From positions 1 through 64,000 of the forward strand of contig JAFDYQ010000019.1 of assembly GCA_018267365.1 (NCBI GenBank): a DNA stretch of 64,000 nt. Reading direction: 5' to 3'. Each line of letters starts with the position of its first letter. Positions within the stretch are counted from its first letter, which is position 1. Both the position numbers and the translations under genes were made by a program. The notes below the pieces were generated by a model. The model had not been told where the DNA came from. It was given only the letters and a program-made list of their open reading frames with translations, and did no database searches. This DNA is from Bacteroidota bacterium. GTDB taxonomy: Bacteria; Bacteroidota; Bacteroidia; Chitinophagales; LD1. Shown piece by piece: positions 53,671-63,178 of the stretch.

Positions 53671-53831
53671 CAGCCATTTTTTCAGGCAAATGACGCCCGT
53701 CATAGCCAGACTGTCAGTCATTTATTTGTTTCACCTGACAAAATTTCCCCATCAGCGGGGTGGTGAGCATTTTGCTATATGTCCGGCGTGCGAACCGGGT
53801 TTCCGGTCGCGATCACAAACAAATACCAACC

Positions 53832-56432
53832 ATGAATCTGAACAACTTAACTACTAAGGCGCTGGAGGCAGTCAGCGCTGCCCAGCAGGAGGCCTTCAAT
53901 AATGGCAACCCACAGCTGGATACACTGCACGTGCTGAAGGCCATGCTCGATGGCGATCAGGACTCACTGCCATTTGTACTCGAGAAGGCGGGCGTGAACC
54001 GCAATATCCTCCTCGGTAAGGTGGAGGAGAAATTGAAGGCCTTGCCGAAGGTATCCGGCCAGAGCGCCGATATCACGCCCTCGCAGGGCTTTTCAAAACT
54101 CATACTTCAGGCTAATAAGCTGCTCAAGGATTTTGAGGATAGCTATATCAGCGTAGAGTTGCTGCTGCTGGCTATGATCAGCGTGGGCGATGATACATCT
54201 AAACTGCTCAAGGATACAGGACTGGAGGAAAAGAAGCTCCGCGCCGCTATACTGGAGCTGCGCAAGGGGGCGAAGGTCTCTGAGCAAAGTGCAGATGCCC
54301 GCTACAACTCACTGGATAAATACGCCATCAATCTGAACAATCAGGCCAAGAGTGGTAAACTCGATCCGGTCATAGGCCGTGATGAAGAGATACGCCGTGT
54401 GATGCATATACTCAGCCGCAAGACCAAGAACAATCCGCTGCTCGTAGGTGAGCCGGGTGTGGGTAAGACGGCGATAGCTGAGGGCATTGCGCACCGCATC
54501 GTGAAAGGCGACGTGCCGGAGAACCTGAAAAGCAAGACCATCTTTGCACTCGATATGGGGGCGATGATGGCTGGGGCGAAGTACCGCGGCGACTTTGAGG
54601 AACGTCTGAAAGGCGTGGTGAAAGAAGTGAAAGAGAGCGAAGGCAGGATCATCCTCTTTATAGATGAGATACATACGCTCGTAGGCGCGGGTGCCACGGA
54701 GGGAGCGATGGATGCAGCGAATATCATCAAGCCGGAGCTGGCGCGCGGTGAGCTGCGTGCGATAGGTGCCACCACGCTGAATGAATACCAGAAGTACTTT
54801 GAGAAGGATAAAGCGCTGGAGCGGAGATTCCAAAAGGTGATGATAGATGAACCTACGCCGGAGGATGCAATATCGATACTGCGCGGCCTGAAGGAGCGCT
54901 ATGAGAACTACCATAAAGTCAAGATACAGGACGATGCGATCATCCAGTCGGTGATGCTGAGCTCGCGGTATATCACAGACCGCTTTCTACCGGACAAGGC
55001 TATAGACCTCATAGACGAGGCTGCGGCCAAGCTGCGCATGGAGATGGACAGTCTGCCGGAGGAGATGGACGCCATAGAGCGCCGCATCATGCAAATAGAG
55101 ATCGAGCTCGAGGCTATAAAGCGCGAGAATGATAAAAAGAAAATGGAAGAGCTGACCGCGGAGCTGGCTAATCTGAAAGAGGAAAGGAGCCAGTTTAATG
55201 CTAAGTGGCAGAAGGAAAAAGAAATAGTGGACAAGATCACTGCCCGCCGCCAGGAGCTGGAGAACCTGAAACTGGAGGCTGAGCGCTATGAGCGCGAGGG
55301 CGACTACGGCAAAGTAGCAGAGATCCGCTATGGCAAGGTGAAAGAGGCTGAAGCTGATGTAAAGAAACTGGAAGCCGACCTGGCCGCGATCTCTCCAGAC
55401 AAGCGCACCATGCGCGAAGAAGTGACCGGTGAAGACATAGCAGCCATTATCAGCAAGTGGACCGGCATACCTGTGACACGGATGCTGGAGGGTGAAAAGG
55501 AAAAACTGCTCCATCTGGAGGACCGCCTGCACGAGCGGGTAAAAGGTCAGGATGAGGCGATAGAAGTAGTGGCTGATGCCATACGTCGCAGCCGTGCGGG
55601 ACTACAGGATGAGCGCAAACCGATAGGCTCTTTCCTCTTCCTCGGTACCACGGGTGTGGGTAAAACGGAGTTGAGTAAGGCGCTAAGCTATGTCCTCTTC
55701 AACGATGAAAGCGCGATGATCCGTATAGACATGAGCGAGTATCAGGAGAAGCATAGCGTGAGCCGTCTGGTGGGTTCGCCACCGGGATATGTGGGATATG
55801 AGGAGGGTGGACAGCTGACTGAGGCAGTGCGCCGCAGGCCGTATAGTGTGATCCTCTTTGATGAGATAGAGAAAGCACATCCGGATGTATTCAATACACT
55901 CCTGCAAGTGCTGGACGATGGCAGGCTGACAGATAACAAGGGCCGCACGGTCAACTTTAAGAATACGATCGTGATCATGACGTCCAATATCGGCAGCGAT
56001 ATCATCCAGAGGAACTTTGACCATGTGAAGGAGGAAAATCTGATGGCTGTGACCGAGACTACCAAGCTGGAGGTATTGGAGAGGCTGAAGCAAACTGTGC
56101 GTCCGGAGTTTCTCAACCGGATAGATGAGATCATCATGTTTCATCCGCTGCTCAGGAGCCAGATCCGCGATATCGTGGCACTGCAGCTGGGGTATATACA
56201 GGAGCTGCTGACCCAAAAGGAGATCACGCTGGAGATAGACAACTCCGCTCTGGACTGGCTGGGCGAGGAAGGATTTGATCCGCAGTTTGGCGCACGTCCG
56301 CTCAAGAGGACTATCCAGAAAGAGGTAGTGAACGAGATATCCAAAATGATACTCTCCTCACAAGTGCACAAGGGCGACCATATCAAGGTGTCGTCAAAGG
56401 ACGGGGCCCTTGCCTTTAGTACCACCCGATAA
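53832..56432 (+). CDS. clpB: ATP-dependent disaggregase ClpB
   Basis: An 866-residue Hsp100 chaperone that reactivates aggregated proteins with DnaK. N-domain ([33 protein letters not shown]); first AAA+ domain with Walker [10 protein letters not shown] near residue 206 and Walker [10 protein letters not shown]; long coiled-coil M-domain (about 405-530); second AAA+ with [12 protein letters not shown] near 605 and [12 protein letters not shown]. The M-domain distinguishes it from ClpA/C. The ATG at 53832 was preferred over an upstream frame. A TATTTG (53723) upstream may be part of its promoter; no CIRCE element seen. Confidence 0.98.
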   Translation: MNLNNLTTKALEAVSAAQQEAFNNGNPQLDTLHVLKAMLDGDQDSLPFVLEKAGVNRNILLGKVEEKLKALPKVSGQSADITPSQGFSKLILQANKLLKDFEDSYISVELLLLAMISVGDDTSKLLKDTGLEEKKLRAAILELRKGAKVSEQSADARYNSLDKYAINLNNQAKSGKLDPVIGRDEEIRRVMHILSRKTKNNPLLVGEPGVGKTAIAEGIAHRIVKGDVPENLKSKTIFALDMGAMMAGAKYRGDFEERLKGVVKEVKESEGRIILFIDEIHTLVGAGATEGAMDAANIIKPELARGELRAIGATTLNEYQKYFEKDKALERRFQKVMIDEPTPEDAISILRGLKERYENYHKVKIQDDAIIQSVMLSSRYITDRFLPDKAIDLIDEAAAKLRMEMDSLPEEMDAIERRIMQIEIELEAIKRENDKKKMEELTAELANLKEERSQFNAKWQKEKEIVDKITARRQELENLKLEAERYEREGDYGKVAEIRYGKVKEAEADVKKLEADLAAISPDKRTMREEVTGEDIAAIISKWTGIPVTRMLEGEKEKLLHLEDRLHERVKGQDEAIEVVADAIRRSRAGLQDERKPIGSFLFLGTTGVGKTELSKALSYVLFNDESAMIRIDMSEYQEKHSVSRLVGSPPGYVGYEEGGQLTEAVRRRPYSVILFDEIEKAHPDVFNTLLQVLDDGRLTDNKGRTVNFKNTIVIMTSNIGSDIIQRNFDHVKEENLMAVTETTKLEVLERLKQTVRPEFLNRIDEIIMFHPLLRSQIRDIVALQLGYIQELLTQKEITLEIDNSALDWLGEEGFDPQFGARPLKRTIQKEVVNEISKMILSSQVHKGDHIKVSSKDGALAFSTTR

Positions 56433-56458
56433 TGACTGGTTAATTTTTGAGATAGAGG

Positions 56459-56492
56459 ACGCCCGATGCTTACATCGGGCGTTACTATTTTG
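56459..56492 (+). terminator. terminator between convergent clpB and methyltransferase genes
   Basis: ACGCCCGATG-CTTA-CATCGGGCGT, perfect 10-bp stem, followed on the plus strand by TACTATTTTG. It could also serve the minus-strand gene, though without a good T-run there. Confidence 0.8.
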
Positions 56493-56494
56493 TA

Positions 56495-57274
56495 TCAGTA
56501 GCGAAGTATAAAATCCTCTTTCGCTATTTTCTCCTTTCTGAGGAAGGCGATACCAAAGCGGTAAATGTCTATAGTCAATGTGACGCGTGGATCTGCCTTG
56601 ATCTCGTCCCAGGCCTGTGTCATCTCAGTGCTCCAGTAGATATCGTCAAAGATAAGGATCGTGTTTTCGTCAGCTTTATTCATAATCATGTGGAAATAGC
56701 GCATAGTAGGCTCGTAGCGGTGGTTGCCATCTACATATGCCAGGTCTACCTTGGCGATTGTCTCTAGCAGCTCGGGCAGCCTGTCATCAAAATTGCCTAC
56801 AATCGAAGACACATTAGCAATGCCAAGCGCCTCCAGATTTTTAACAGCTTCGGCTGCCAGCGCCTCGCTGCCTTCTACCGTCATAATGGTGGATGAGGGT
56901 GCTCCGGCTGCCAGATAGGCGGTACCGATGCCCAGGCAGGTACCCAGCTCAATGATGGTGTGTGGCTGAAATTGCCGTGTAATATTGTATAGGACATGGC
57001 CATAGTGGGCTGGTACTGTGGCCTTTGCTGCAATACTGGATACCAGCCTTTTTTTGTGCCCCGGCTCACTGCCCATATCTTCGATCAGTAGGCTATAGTG
57101 TGTGTTAAGAAGTTGATTGCGGAGCTTGTTGATATTTTGTAATTCTGCGGCGTGTACTTTGTCCAGCACCTTAAGGTAAAACTGGTACACAAATGGTGAA
57201 TGGAGGTAATACTTGGTCTTGGCCAGGCGTTGATATTTTAGAAACTCTTTAACCCGATGTATCGTATTAGTCAT
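56495..57274 (-). CDS. class I SAM-dependent methyltransferase (O-methyltransferase-like)
   Basis: A 259-residue enzyme. SAM-binding motif IIELGTCLGIGTAYLAAGAP, acidic TVEGSEALAAEAVKN, then FDDRLPELL, VDLAYVDGNHRYEPTMRYF and ILIFDDIYWSTEMTQAW, the DGNH and DD stretches of class I O-methyltransferase-like proteins. An N-terminal helical extension of about 100 residues (YYLHSPFVYQFYLKVLDKVH) precedes the core, as in related Bacteroidota proteins. Acceptor unknown. Confidence 0.9.
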   Translation of the reverse strand: MTNTIHRVKEFLKYQRLAKTKYYLHSPFVYQFYLKVLDKVHAAELQNINKLRNQLLNTHYSLLIEDMGSEPGHKKRLVSSIAAKATVPAHYGHVLYNITRQFQPHTIIELGTCLGIGTAYLAAGAPSSTIMTVEGSEALAAEAVKNLEALGIANVSSIVGNFDDRLPELLETIAKVDLAYVDGNHRYEPTMRYFHMIMNKADENTILIFDDIYWSTEMTQAWDEIKADPRVTLTIDIYRFGIAFLRKEKIAKEDFILRY

Positions 57275-57324
57275 AATAATAACGGCCCAGCTGTACCTGA
57301 TTCAAAGTGAATTTAACCCAAACC

Positions 57325-58212
57325 ATGAGTAAAATTAAACTTACCCTTGTAGTTATCGCTACTTTTCTGGCTATGACGGCCTCTGCCCGGTCCAAGATGA
57401 GGAAGTATACTTACGACGGTATGCTTCGCAAGGGCTTTTATATGGGTGTGAGCGGCTCATTTAATAACTCATGGATCCTCAATCAGAATAACTATAATAC
57501 ACTCGACCTCTTTTATGTGCCTATCGTGAGGCAGTCTGAGATGAATTATATATTCACTCCGGGCGGCAACGCCGGGGCAAATTTTGGCTATAACTTTAAG
57601 AATAAGTGGGGGATCGAGTTTGAGCCTTCCTTCTCCTGGGGAGGGCAGATCTATGACGATGCCTTTAGCGGGCCCGTAGCGGCTGTGTATGACAAGCCTA
57701 CAAAAACATTCAAGCCGGACTATGTGAATGTGCCTAACGCAGACTTTTACTTCAGGGATGATTATAGCTATGTAAATGTGCGCCGGGTCATCAAGTTCAA
57801 TTATATCAATTTCCCCATCTACGCTAAGTTTCAGACGCATATAGGTGATGTGGCAAATTTTTACCTCATGCTGGGGCCGCAGTTTTGCTATCGGACCTTT
57901 GCCTCCGAGTATGTGGAGGTAAACCACCATGAGTGGAATGGTCTCAATGGAGATCGCATACCGGCTGACCAGAAATTTCAGAAGGTCGATGTAGGCCTGA
58001 GCCTCAAGCCGGGGGTAGATGTATATGCCAAGGACTGGATGTACTTTAGCATGGGGCTTAACACGTACATAGGTCTGACGGACCTCAACGGGTCCTCGCT
58101 GAAGGATCTCGGTTGGTTTTCGAAGAATGATGTTGACTATCAGAAATCTCGAAATTTCTACATTGGTATTCAACTAGGGGTACACTTCTTCCTGACGCCC
58201 AAGCCTTACTAA
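57325..58212 (+). CDS. PorT-family-like outer-membrane beta-barrel protein
   Basis: A 295-residue protein: signal peptide (MSKIKLTLVVIATFLAMTASA), then strands with the outer-membrane barrel pattern: GFYMGVSGSFNNSWILN, GGNAGANFGYNFKNKWGIEFEPSFSWGGQIYDD, IKFNYINFPIYAKFQTHIG, NFYLMLGPQFCYRTFA, and a last strand FYIGIQLGVHFFLTPKPY. This resembles PorT-like barrels, some of which belong to the T9SS, but here no porT synteny exists. ATG 57325 is preferred over GTG 57307. Confidence 0.88.
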   Translation: MSKIKLTLVVIATFLAMTASARSKMRKYTYDGMLRKGFYMGVSGSFNNSWILNQNNYNTLDLFYVPIVRQSEMNYIFTPGGNAGANFGYNFKNKWGIEFEPSFSWGGQIYDDAFSGPVAAVYDKPTKTFKPDYVNVPNADFYFRDDYSYVNVRRVIKFNYINFPIYAKFQTHIGDVANFYLMLGPQFCYRTFASEYVEVNHHEWNGLNGDRIPADQKFQKVDVGLSLKPGVDVYAKDWMYFSMGLNTYIGLTDLNGSSLKDLGWFSKNDVDYQKSRNFYIGIQLGVHFFLTPKPY

Positions 58213-58235
58213 GACATTACTATCAGTACAATATC

Positions 58236-58259
58236 AGGCCGGGTATATTCCGGCCTTTA
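58236..58259 (+). terminator. terminator of the PorT-like gene
   Basis: AGGCCGG-GTATATT-CCGGCCT followed by TTAG: perfect 7-bp stem, short T-run. Confidence 0.7.
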
Positions 58260-58351
58260 GTGTATAAGGCTATAAATCAAGAATCTGTTGCGATTGATTG
58301 TTGTTTATAGTACACATCTTTTGATCTGAGCCTATGCTGTGGATAAACCCC

Positions 58352-58382
58352 TTGCATTTATCGGTAAATCTTGTAAAGTTTG
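58352..58382 (+). promoter_or_regulatory. promoter abutting the CoA-transferase A gene
   Basis: TTG (58352-58354), 19 bases, TAAAGTTTG (58374-58382), the -7 box with one extra base, ending 4 bases before the ATG at 58387. Confidence 0.5.
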
Positions 58383-58386
58383 TTTG

Positions 58387-59088
58387 ATGATAAACAAAGT
58401 AGTGTCCGGTGCGGATGAGGCGATACAAGATATCACTGACGGGTCAGTGCTGATGCTAGGTGGGTTTGGCCTGTGCGGTATACCGGAGAATACAATTTCA
58501 GCCCTGATCCGAAAAGGTGTCAGGGATCTGACCTGTATCTCTAACAACGCCGGCGTAGATGATTTTGGCATCGGGCTGATGCTCAAAACACGCCAGGTAC
58601 GCAAGATGATATCCAGCTACGTAGGCGAAAATGCGGAGTTTGAGAGGCAACTGCTCTCTGGAGAGCTGGAGGTAGAATTGATACCCCAAGGCACGCTGGC
58701 TGAGCGGATACGTGCCGGTGGGGCAGGGATACCCGCTTTTTTCACGCCGACAGGGTATGGCACAGAAGTGGCAGAAGGTAAAGAGGCACGCCAGTTTGAA
58801 AATGGCAAATGGTACATTCTGGAAAGCTGGCTGAAGGCTGACTTTGCGATAGTGAAAGCCTGGAAAGGTGACAAAACAGGTAATCTGGTATTTCGCGGCA
58901 CAGCGCGAAATTTTAATCCTATGATGGCTACTGCGGGTCGGATCACTATAGCTGAGGTAGAAGAACTGGTAGAGCCCGGCGAACTAGACCCCAATCAGAT
59001 ACATACGCCGGGAGTATTCGTACAGAGGATATACCAGGGAGCAGCATATGAAAAAAGAATAGAGCAAAGAACAACCCGCAAGGCTTAG
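58387..59088 (+). CDS. scoA: 3-oxoacid CoA-transferase, subunit A
   Basis: A 233-residue subunit of family I CoA-transferase (succinyl-CoA:acetoacetate type). Signatures: [18 protein letters not shown] (CoA-binding), [37 protein letters not shown] and [41 protein letters not shown]. Subunit B is 489 bases downstream, after an unrelated small gene. It interconverts acyl-CoA and 3-oxoacids in ketone-body or amino-acid catabolism. Confidence 0.95.
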   Translation: MINKVVSGADEAIQDITDGSVLMLGGFGLCGIPENTISALIRKGVRDLTCISNNAGVDDFGIGLMLKTRQVRKMISSYVGENAEFERQLLSGELEVELIPQGTLAERIRAGGAGIPAFFTPTGYGTEVAEGKEARQFENGKWYILESWLKADFAIVKAWKGDKTGNLVFRGTARNFNPMMATAGRITIAEVEELVEPGELDPNQIHTPGVFVQRIYQGAAYEKRIEQRTTRKA

Positions 59089-59187
59089 ATGTCGTAAAGA
59101 TACTTTAGTTGCGATGTCATAAATCTAACGACTACAATAAGTTATTTGTAGCCATCCGGAAACCGTGAAAACTCTAAAATAACTGAA

Positions 59188-59550
59188 ATGCAAAAAGTAC
59201 TCGTAAGTATCAATCAAAATCTGATGACGCTGCACGCCAAATTTGGCGAGATGGTGTTCATGGTATATGACAAGCAGGTCAAAAAGCTGCTCGAAAAATT
59301 TGTCTCAAAGATGAGCGTTCGGTTCTTTGATATCATTCACGCTGTAGAGCGCCTGAATGTGAAGAAGGCTACGGGGCTGCTCCTGGAGATGGTGGAAGAG
59401 GCAGACGCCATGATGGACAGCTTGGCCTGGCGTGTGGCCTCCAAAAAGTTTGAGAAAATTTCTCATGTCATAAGGGAACTCCTTCAGGTTTTGCGGTCGG
59501 AGGTGATCTTTCTCGATCAGTATGTGCAGTCCCGTTTTGTTTTTTTCTAG
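59188..59550 (+). CDS. hypothetical helical protein between scoA and scoB
   Basis: A 120-residue, almost fully helical protein: VSINQNLMTLHAKFGEMVFMVYDKQVKKLLEKFVSKMSVRFFDIIHAVERL, then EEADAMMDSLAWRVASKKFEKISHVIRELLQVL. No signal, no metal motif, high Lys/Phe/Val. The ATG is 99 bases after scoA and 26 bases separate its stop from scoB, so it may be in one transcript with them. I cannot assign a family or say whether it affects the transferase. Confidence 0.65.
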   Translation: MQKVLVSINQNLMTLHAKFGEMVFMVYDKQVKKLLEKFVSKMSVRFFDIIHAVERLNVKKATGLLLEMVEEADAMMDSLAWRVASKKFEKISHVIRELLQVLRSEVIFLDQYVQSRFVFF

Positions 59551-59576
59551 TCTACACTTAAACCCACGACCTCGAT

Positions 59577-60233
59577 ATGGCCCTCGATAAATTTCAGATA
59601 GCTAAGCGCATAGCCCGTGAGCTACGGGATGGCTATTATGTAAACCTAGGTATAGGGATACCGACGCTGGTAGCCAACTATATACCTGCAGGTGTCAATG
59701 TAGAACTGCAGTCAGAGAATGGCCTGCTGGGCATGGGGCCATTTCCTCTGGAGGCCGAGGTAGATGCAGACTACATCAATGCCGGCAAGCAGACTATCAC
59801 TACACTGCCGGGATCCTCTATATTCTCATCTTCAGATAGTTTTGGTATGATACGCGGCGGGCATATACAGCTCACGATACTCGGTGCTATGGAAGTCTCT
59901 GAAAACGGCGATATAGCCAATTGGAAAATACCAGGGAAAATGGTAAAAGGTATGGGAGGCGCCATGGACCTGGTAGCCTCTACAGATAATATCGTAGTGG
60001 CTATGATGCACACCAATAAGGAAGGCGAATCCAAACTACTGCCGAAATGTGAACTACCTCTCACAGGTAAAGGCTGTATCAAGAAAGTCTGCACAGATCT
60101 CGGATTTTTTGAGATCAGGGATGGTGCATTTCATTTACTGGAGCTGGCGCCGGGTGTGACTGTAGAGGAAGTCAAGTCCAAGACGGCCGGTAAACTCGTG
60201 ATAGCTCCTGACGTAAAGGAGATGACTTTCTGA
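59577..60233 (+). CDS. scoB: 3-oxoacid CoA-transferase, subunit B
   Basis: A 218-residue subunit. The catalytic glutamate lies in ELQSENGLLGMGP; also RELRDGYYVNLGIGIPTLVANYIP, DSFGMIRGGHIQLTILGAMEVSENGDIANWKIPGKMVKGMGGAMDLV and PLTGKGCIKKVCTDLGFFE. Complete and of standard length, so the A/B pair should be functional despite being interrupted by another gene. Confidence 0.96.
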   Translation: MALDKFQIAKRIARELRDGYYVNLGIGIPTLVANYIPAGVNVELQSENGLLGMGPFPLEAEVDADYINAGKQTITTLPGSSIFSSSDSFGMIRGGHIQLTILGAMEVSENGDIANWKIPGKMVKGMGGAMDLVASTDNIVVAMMHTNKEGESKLLPKCELPLTGKGCIKKVCTDLGFFEIRDGAFHLLELAPGVTVEEVKSKTAGKLVIAPDVKEMTF

Positions 60234-60252
60234 ATAGTACTAATAATAACCC

Positions 60253-60756
60253 ATGTACAAAGAGCACCTCTACATAAATATGGAGCGCGAACTGCTCCTA
60301 CTCAAGCAGCATGCTACGCTAATCCAGGATGGCGAGCTGGAATACCGGACTACTGATAAGACACGTAGTACTCTGGAACTCATGCGATACCTCTCTGGTG
60401 TAGGCGCTACCATGCTGCGCTGGTATATAGACAATGACCTGACCAAAGAAGAATGGGACAAGATAAATTCTTACAGGGCTTCCCTTACCTTGGAAAATTT
60501 TCCCGCACGGATAGATGAACAGATGCTGCAAATACGCAGCTATATGGATCGTATCACTGAGGATGATCTTTTGCACAAAATGGTAGAGATGCCCAATAAG
60601 GAAAAGCTGCCGCTCGGCGCGGCTATCATGATGGGGCCGGTGAAGTGGCTGACCACCTATCGTATGCAATTATTCAATCATCTCAAGGCAAATGGGCGTC
60701 CGGATCTGGGGACTGCAGAGGCATGGAGGCTGCAGGCCGCCCCGCCAGTGGTATAG
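60253..60756 (+). CDS. DinB-superfamily-like protein
   Basis: A 167-residue helical protein that follows scoB by 19 bases. RSTLELMRYLSGVGATMLRWYI and LGAAIMMGPVKWLTTYRMQLFNHLKANGRPDLGTAEAWR give the fold of DinB_2 / DUF1569-like proteins. The usual three metal histidines are not clear; only one (FNHLK) stands where expected. Function unknown; probably in one transcript with the CoA-transferase. Confidence 0.7.
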   Translation: MYKEHLYINMERELLLLKQHATLIQDGELEYRTTDKTRSTLELMRYLSGVGATMLRWYIDNDLTKEEWDKINSYRASLTLENFPARIDEQMLQIRSYMDRITEDDLLHKMVEMPNKEKLPLGAAIMMGPVKWLTTYRMQLFNHLKANGRPDLGTAEAWRLQAAPPVV

Positions 60757-60795
60757 TAGATATTCTCTATATTGGCGGACGTATAAAGCCACTCC

Positions 60796-62322
60796 TTGAT
60801 ATCCTCGCGACTCACTATTACAGATATTACATTTGCGATACTGCTTTGGGCGCTGATGATCGCCAAGTATGGCTATACCTACGGTACCAGCGATCATGAA
60901 GAGTTGCTCGTATATGTGCAGTATCTGACTCATCCCGGTCTCTATACTCATGACTTTTTTGTGCAAAGTCTCAGCGGCTCAGTACCCAATGAGCGTACAG
61001 TCATGACACTGCTGTTGCTACCATTTGAGGCGCACCTGGGCATTACCATTTTTCTGGCCCACTTTCTCAATACTGTAGTGATGATCCTGGCGCTGATCAG
61101 AATTGCCAGACTTTTTATAGCTGATCGATATGCCTCGTGGGGGGCTGTATTTTTATCCTTCTTCTTATTGTACAATAGGGCACTGGGCGGCGTAGACCTT
61201 TACTCAGCAGCCTTTCAGACCGGAGACCTGAGCGCTACAATAGCGACGTGGGGCCTGTTGTACTTTCTGGAGCACCGCTACATCCGGGCCAGTGTACTGG
61301 TATCTATCGCCTCGGTTATTCATGTGCTCGTCGGATTTGACCTCATGGTGGTGCTATGTGGTGTGATGGTATGGCGGTGGCTCCTGACGCGCGAGGTCTC
61401 TTTCATAGAGGTTGCCCGTTTCATGGGGCTATATGTATGTACTGCAGGTATCTATCTTATCCTGGTCTTCCGCGCTAAGTCTGCCGGCAATGGAACAATA
61501 CCTGATGAGGAGCTTTTTAATATCATGTTCCTCTTCCGGCATCCGCATCATTTTATTTTTCACCTTTTCTCATGGGGCAGCCGATTGTTGTTTTTGGGGT
61601 ACACGGTCTGGGCTTTGATCTTTTACAGCCTTCGGTCCAGGATTGTATTTCAGTTTATCATGGTTAGCTTGCTGATACTGGTGCCGTATGTGATCGCTAC
61701 AGATTATTTTCACTGGGTGCTTGCGGCCAGCTTTCAATGGTACAAGGTGACGCCATGGGTCAAGATGTTTGCCTCGATAGCCATAGTTTCAGTAGTATAT
61801 GAGCGCTTGCCAAACATTATGGCACAGTATTCTGTTTGGATAAATAGAGGTATCCGGGTAGCGGGCGTGCTGGCCGGAATGATCATGTTTATGTTATACT
61901 TTCACGGAGATATAGCGCATGGATATAAGCAGTACAACGATGCTGAGATCAGGCTCAGCCTCCGGCTGAAAGAAATAGTACCACAGGATGCGGTATTCAT
62001 CCAGCCATTTGAGATCACCGGGTTGAAATTTTATGGACAGAGGTCTTCCTATATAGACTTCAAAGCCATAGCCAAGACCAAGCAGGATACACGCGAGTGG
62101 TATAGGCGGATACAGGAAGTATATGGACTGGACTATGATATGCCGGAGAAAGGATTTGCTCTGGAGAGCAAGGCGGATAGATACCTCAATGAACTATCTG
62201 AAAGCCAGCTGGCCAAACTGAGGCAAGAGGGAGTGACTCACATGATCACCACCTGCAAAAGACCAGGAACCGGGCATCGGCTGATACTGCAAACCGAAGG
62301 ATACTACGTATATCAACTCTGA
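60796..62322 (+). CDS. large polytopic membrane protein, GT-C-like
   Basis: A 508-residue protein with about 11 membrane helices. The first loop YGTSDHEELLVYVQYL has the acidic D-x-E type pattern; SAAFQTGDLSATIATWGLLYFLE and helix-loop stretches such as IATDYFHWVLAASFQWYKVTPW follow. The C-terminal soluble part (IFIQPFEITGLKFYGQRSSYIDFK-like, then EKGFALESKADRYLNEL) ends in a YYVYQL tail. This looks like a GT-C glycosyltransferase-type protein. The start is TTG at 60796. It overlaps the next gene by one base. Confidence 0.72.
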   Translation: MISSRLTITDITFAILLWALMIAKYGYTYGTSDHEELLVYVQYLTHPGLYTHDFFVQSLSGSVPNERTVMTLLLLPFEAHLGITIFLAHFLNTVVMILALIRIARLFIADRYASWGAVFLSFFLLYNRALGGVDLYSAAFQTGDLSATIATWGLLYFLEHRYIRASVLVSIASVIHVLVGFDLMVVLCGVMVWRWLLTREVSFIEVARFMGLYVCTAGIYLILVFRAKSAGNGTIPDEELFNIMFLFRHPHHFIFHLFSWGSRLLFLGYTVWALIFYSLRSRIVFQFIMVSLLILVPYVIATDYFHWVLAASFQWYKVTPWVKMFASIAIVSVVYERLPNIMAQYSVWINRGIRVAGVLAGMIMFMLYFHGDIAHGYKQYNDAEIRLSLRLKEIVPQDAVFIQPFEITGLKFYGQRSSYIDFKAIAKTKQDTREWYRRIQEVYGLDYDMPEKGFALESKADRYLNELSESQLAKLRQEGVTHMITTCKRPGTGHRLILQTEGYYVYQL

Positions 62323-63170
62323 TGGCAATAGCATTTTATAATAACACATATGTGGAAGATACGCTGCCGGTGATACAGGCAGATAACAGGGCATTTCGCT
62401 ATGGTGATGGACTATTTGAGTCTATGGTCGCTTTTGACAGTGTGGTGCCTCTGCTGCCGTACCACTATGAGCGCCTCAGGCATTCGGCTGAGATACTCAT
62501 GATGGAGCTGCATCAGTACATGGATTTCGACTGGTTTAAAGCGACCGTCATGGACCTGCTGAGCCGCAATAAGACGGCCAATGCCCGCATCCGTATACAA
62601 CTGACGCGGGCAGGAGCCGGCCTGTACAAACCGGAGATAAATACTACAGATCTACTCATCACCTGTACTGCTATTCCCAATAACAGATTCGAATGGAGCT
62701 CTATCAATGCTACTTTTTCGCCATATCGAGTAGACACCGGTGTATTATCTAATCTGAAAACTACGAGTAAGATACAGTATGTGCTATCCGCGCTCCTGGC
62801 GGAGAAAAAGGGTGCGAGTGAAGCTTTCCTCTTTAACACTAAAGGTACGCTGGCCGAGGCGGTACAATCGAATGTATTTCTGATCAAAGGGGACCTGATC
62901 ATGACTCCGGCGCTGACCAATGGAGGAGTAAATGGTGTCATGCGCCGCTACGTGATAGGACAACTCGAAGAGACATTTAACGTGGTACAAGCAGATGTGC
63001 TGATGAATGATATAGATGAGGCAGATGAGATTTTTGTGACCAATGCAGTGCGCGGCATACAATCTGTAGCTGTAGTGGGCAGTGTAGTCTATTCTGATGC
63101 TAAGACCAGGGATATTTTTGCTATGATCAATCAAGGGATCAGGCAGATGGTGCTGGCCGGTAAATCATAG
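62322..63170 (+). CDS. class IV PLP aminotransferase (branched-chain / PabC type)
   Basis: A 282-residue PLP enzyme: YNNTYVEDTLPVIQADNRAFRYGDGLFESM (family opening), PYHYERLRHSAEIL, NARIRIQLTRAGAGLYKPE, NLKTTSKIQYVLSALLAEKKGASEAFLFNTKGTLAEAVQSNVFLIKGD and the end EIFVTNAVRGIQSV. The PLP lysine is in TTSKIQ. Branched-chain transaminase and aminodeoxychorismate lyase (PabC) cannot be separated from sequence alone. TGATG overlap with the upstream membrane protein. Confidence 0.92.
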   Translation: MAIAFYNNTYVEDTLPVIQADNRAFRYGDGLFESMVAFDSVVPLLPYHYERLRHSAEILMMELHQYMDFDWFKATVMDLLSRNKTANARIRIQLTRAGAGLYKPEINTTDLLITCTAIPNNRFEWSSINATFSPYRVDTGVLSNLKTTSKIQYVLSALLAEKKGASEAFLFNTKGTLAEAVQSNVFLIKGDLIMTPALTNGGVNGVMRRYVIGQLEETFNVVQADVLMNDIDEADEIFVTNAVRGIQSVAVVGSVVYSDAKTRDIFAMINQGIRQMVLAGKS

Positions 63171-63178
63171 AGAAGGCG

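Noticed and set aside
53756-53831. N-terminal extension of clpB from 53760
   Set aside because: The extra 24 residues do not resemble the family, and the standard ClpB start MNLNNLT is at 53832.
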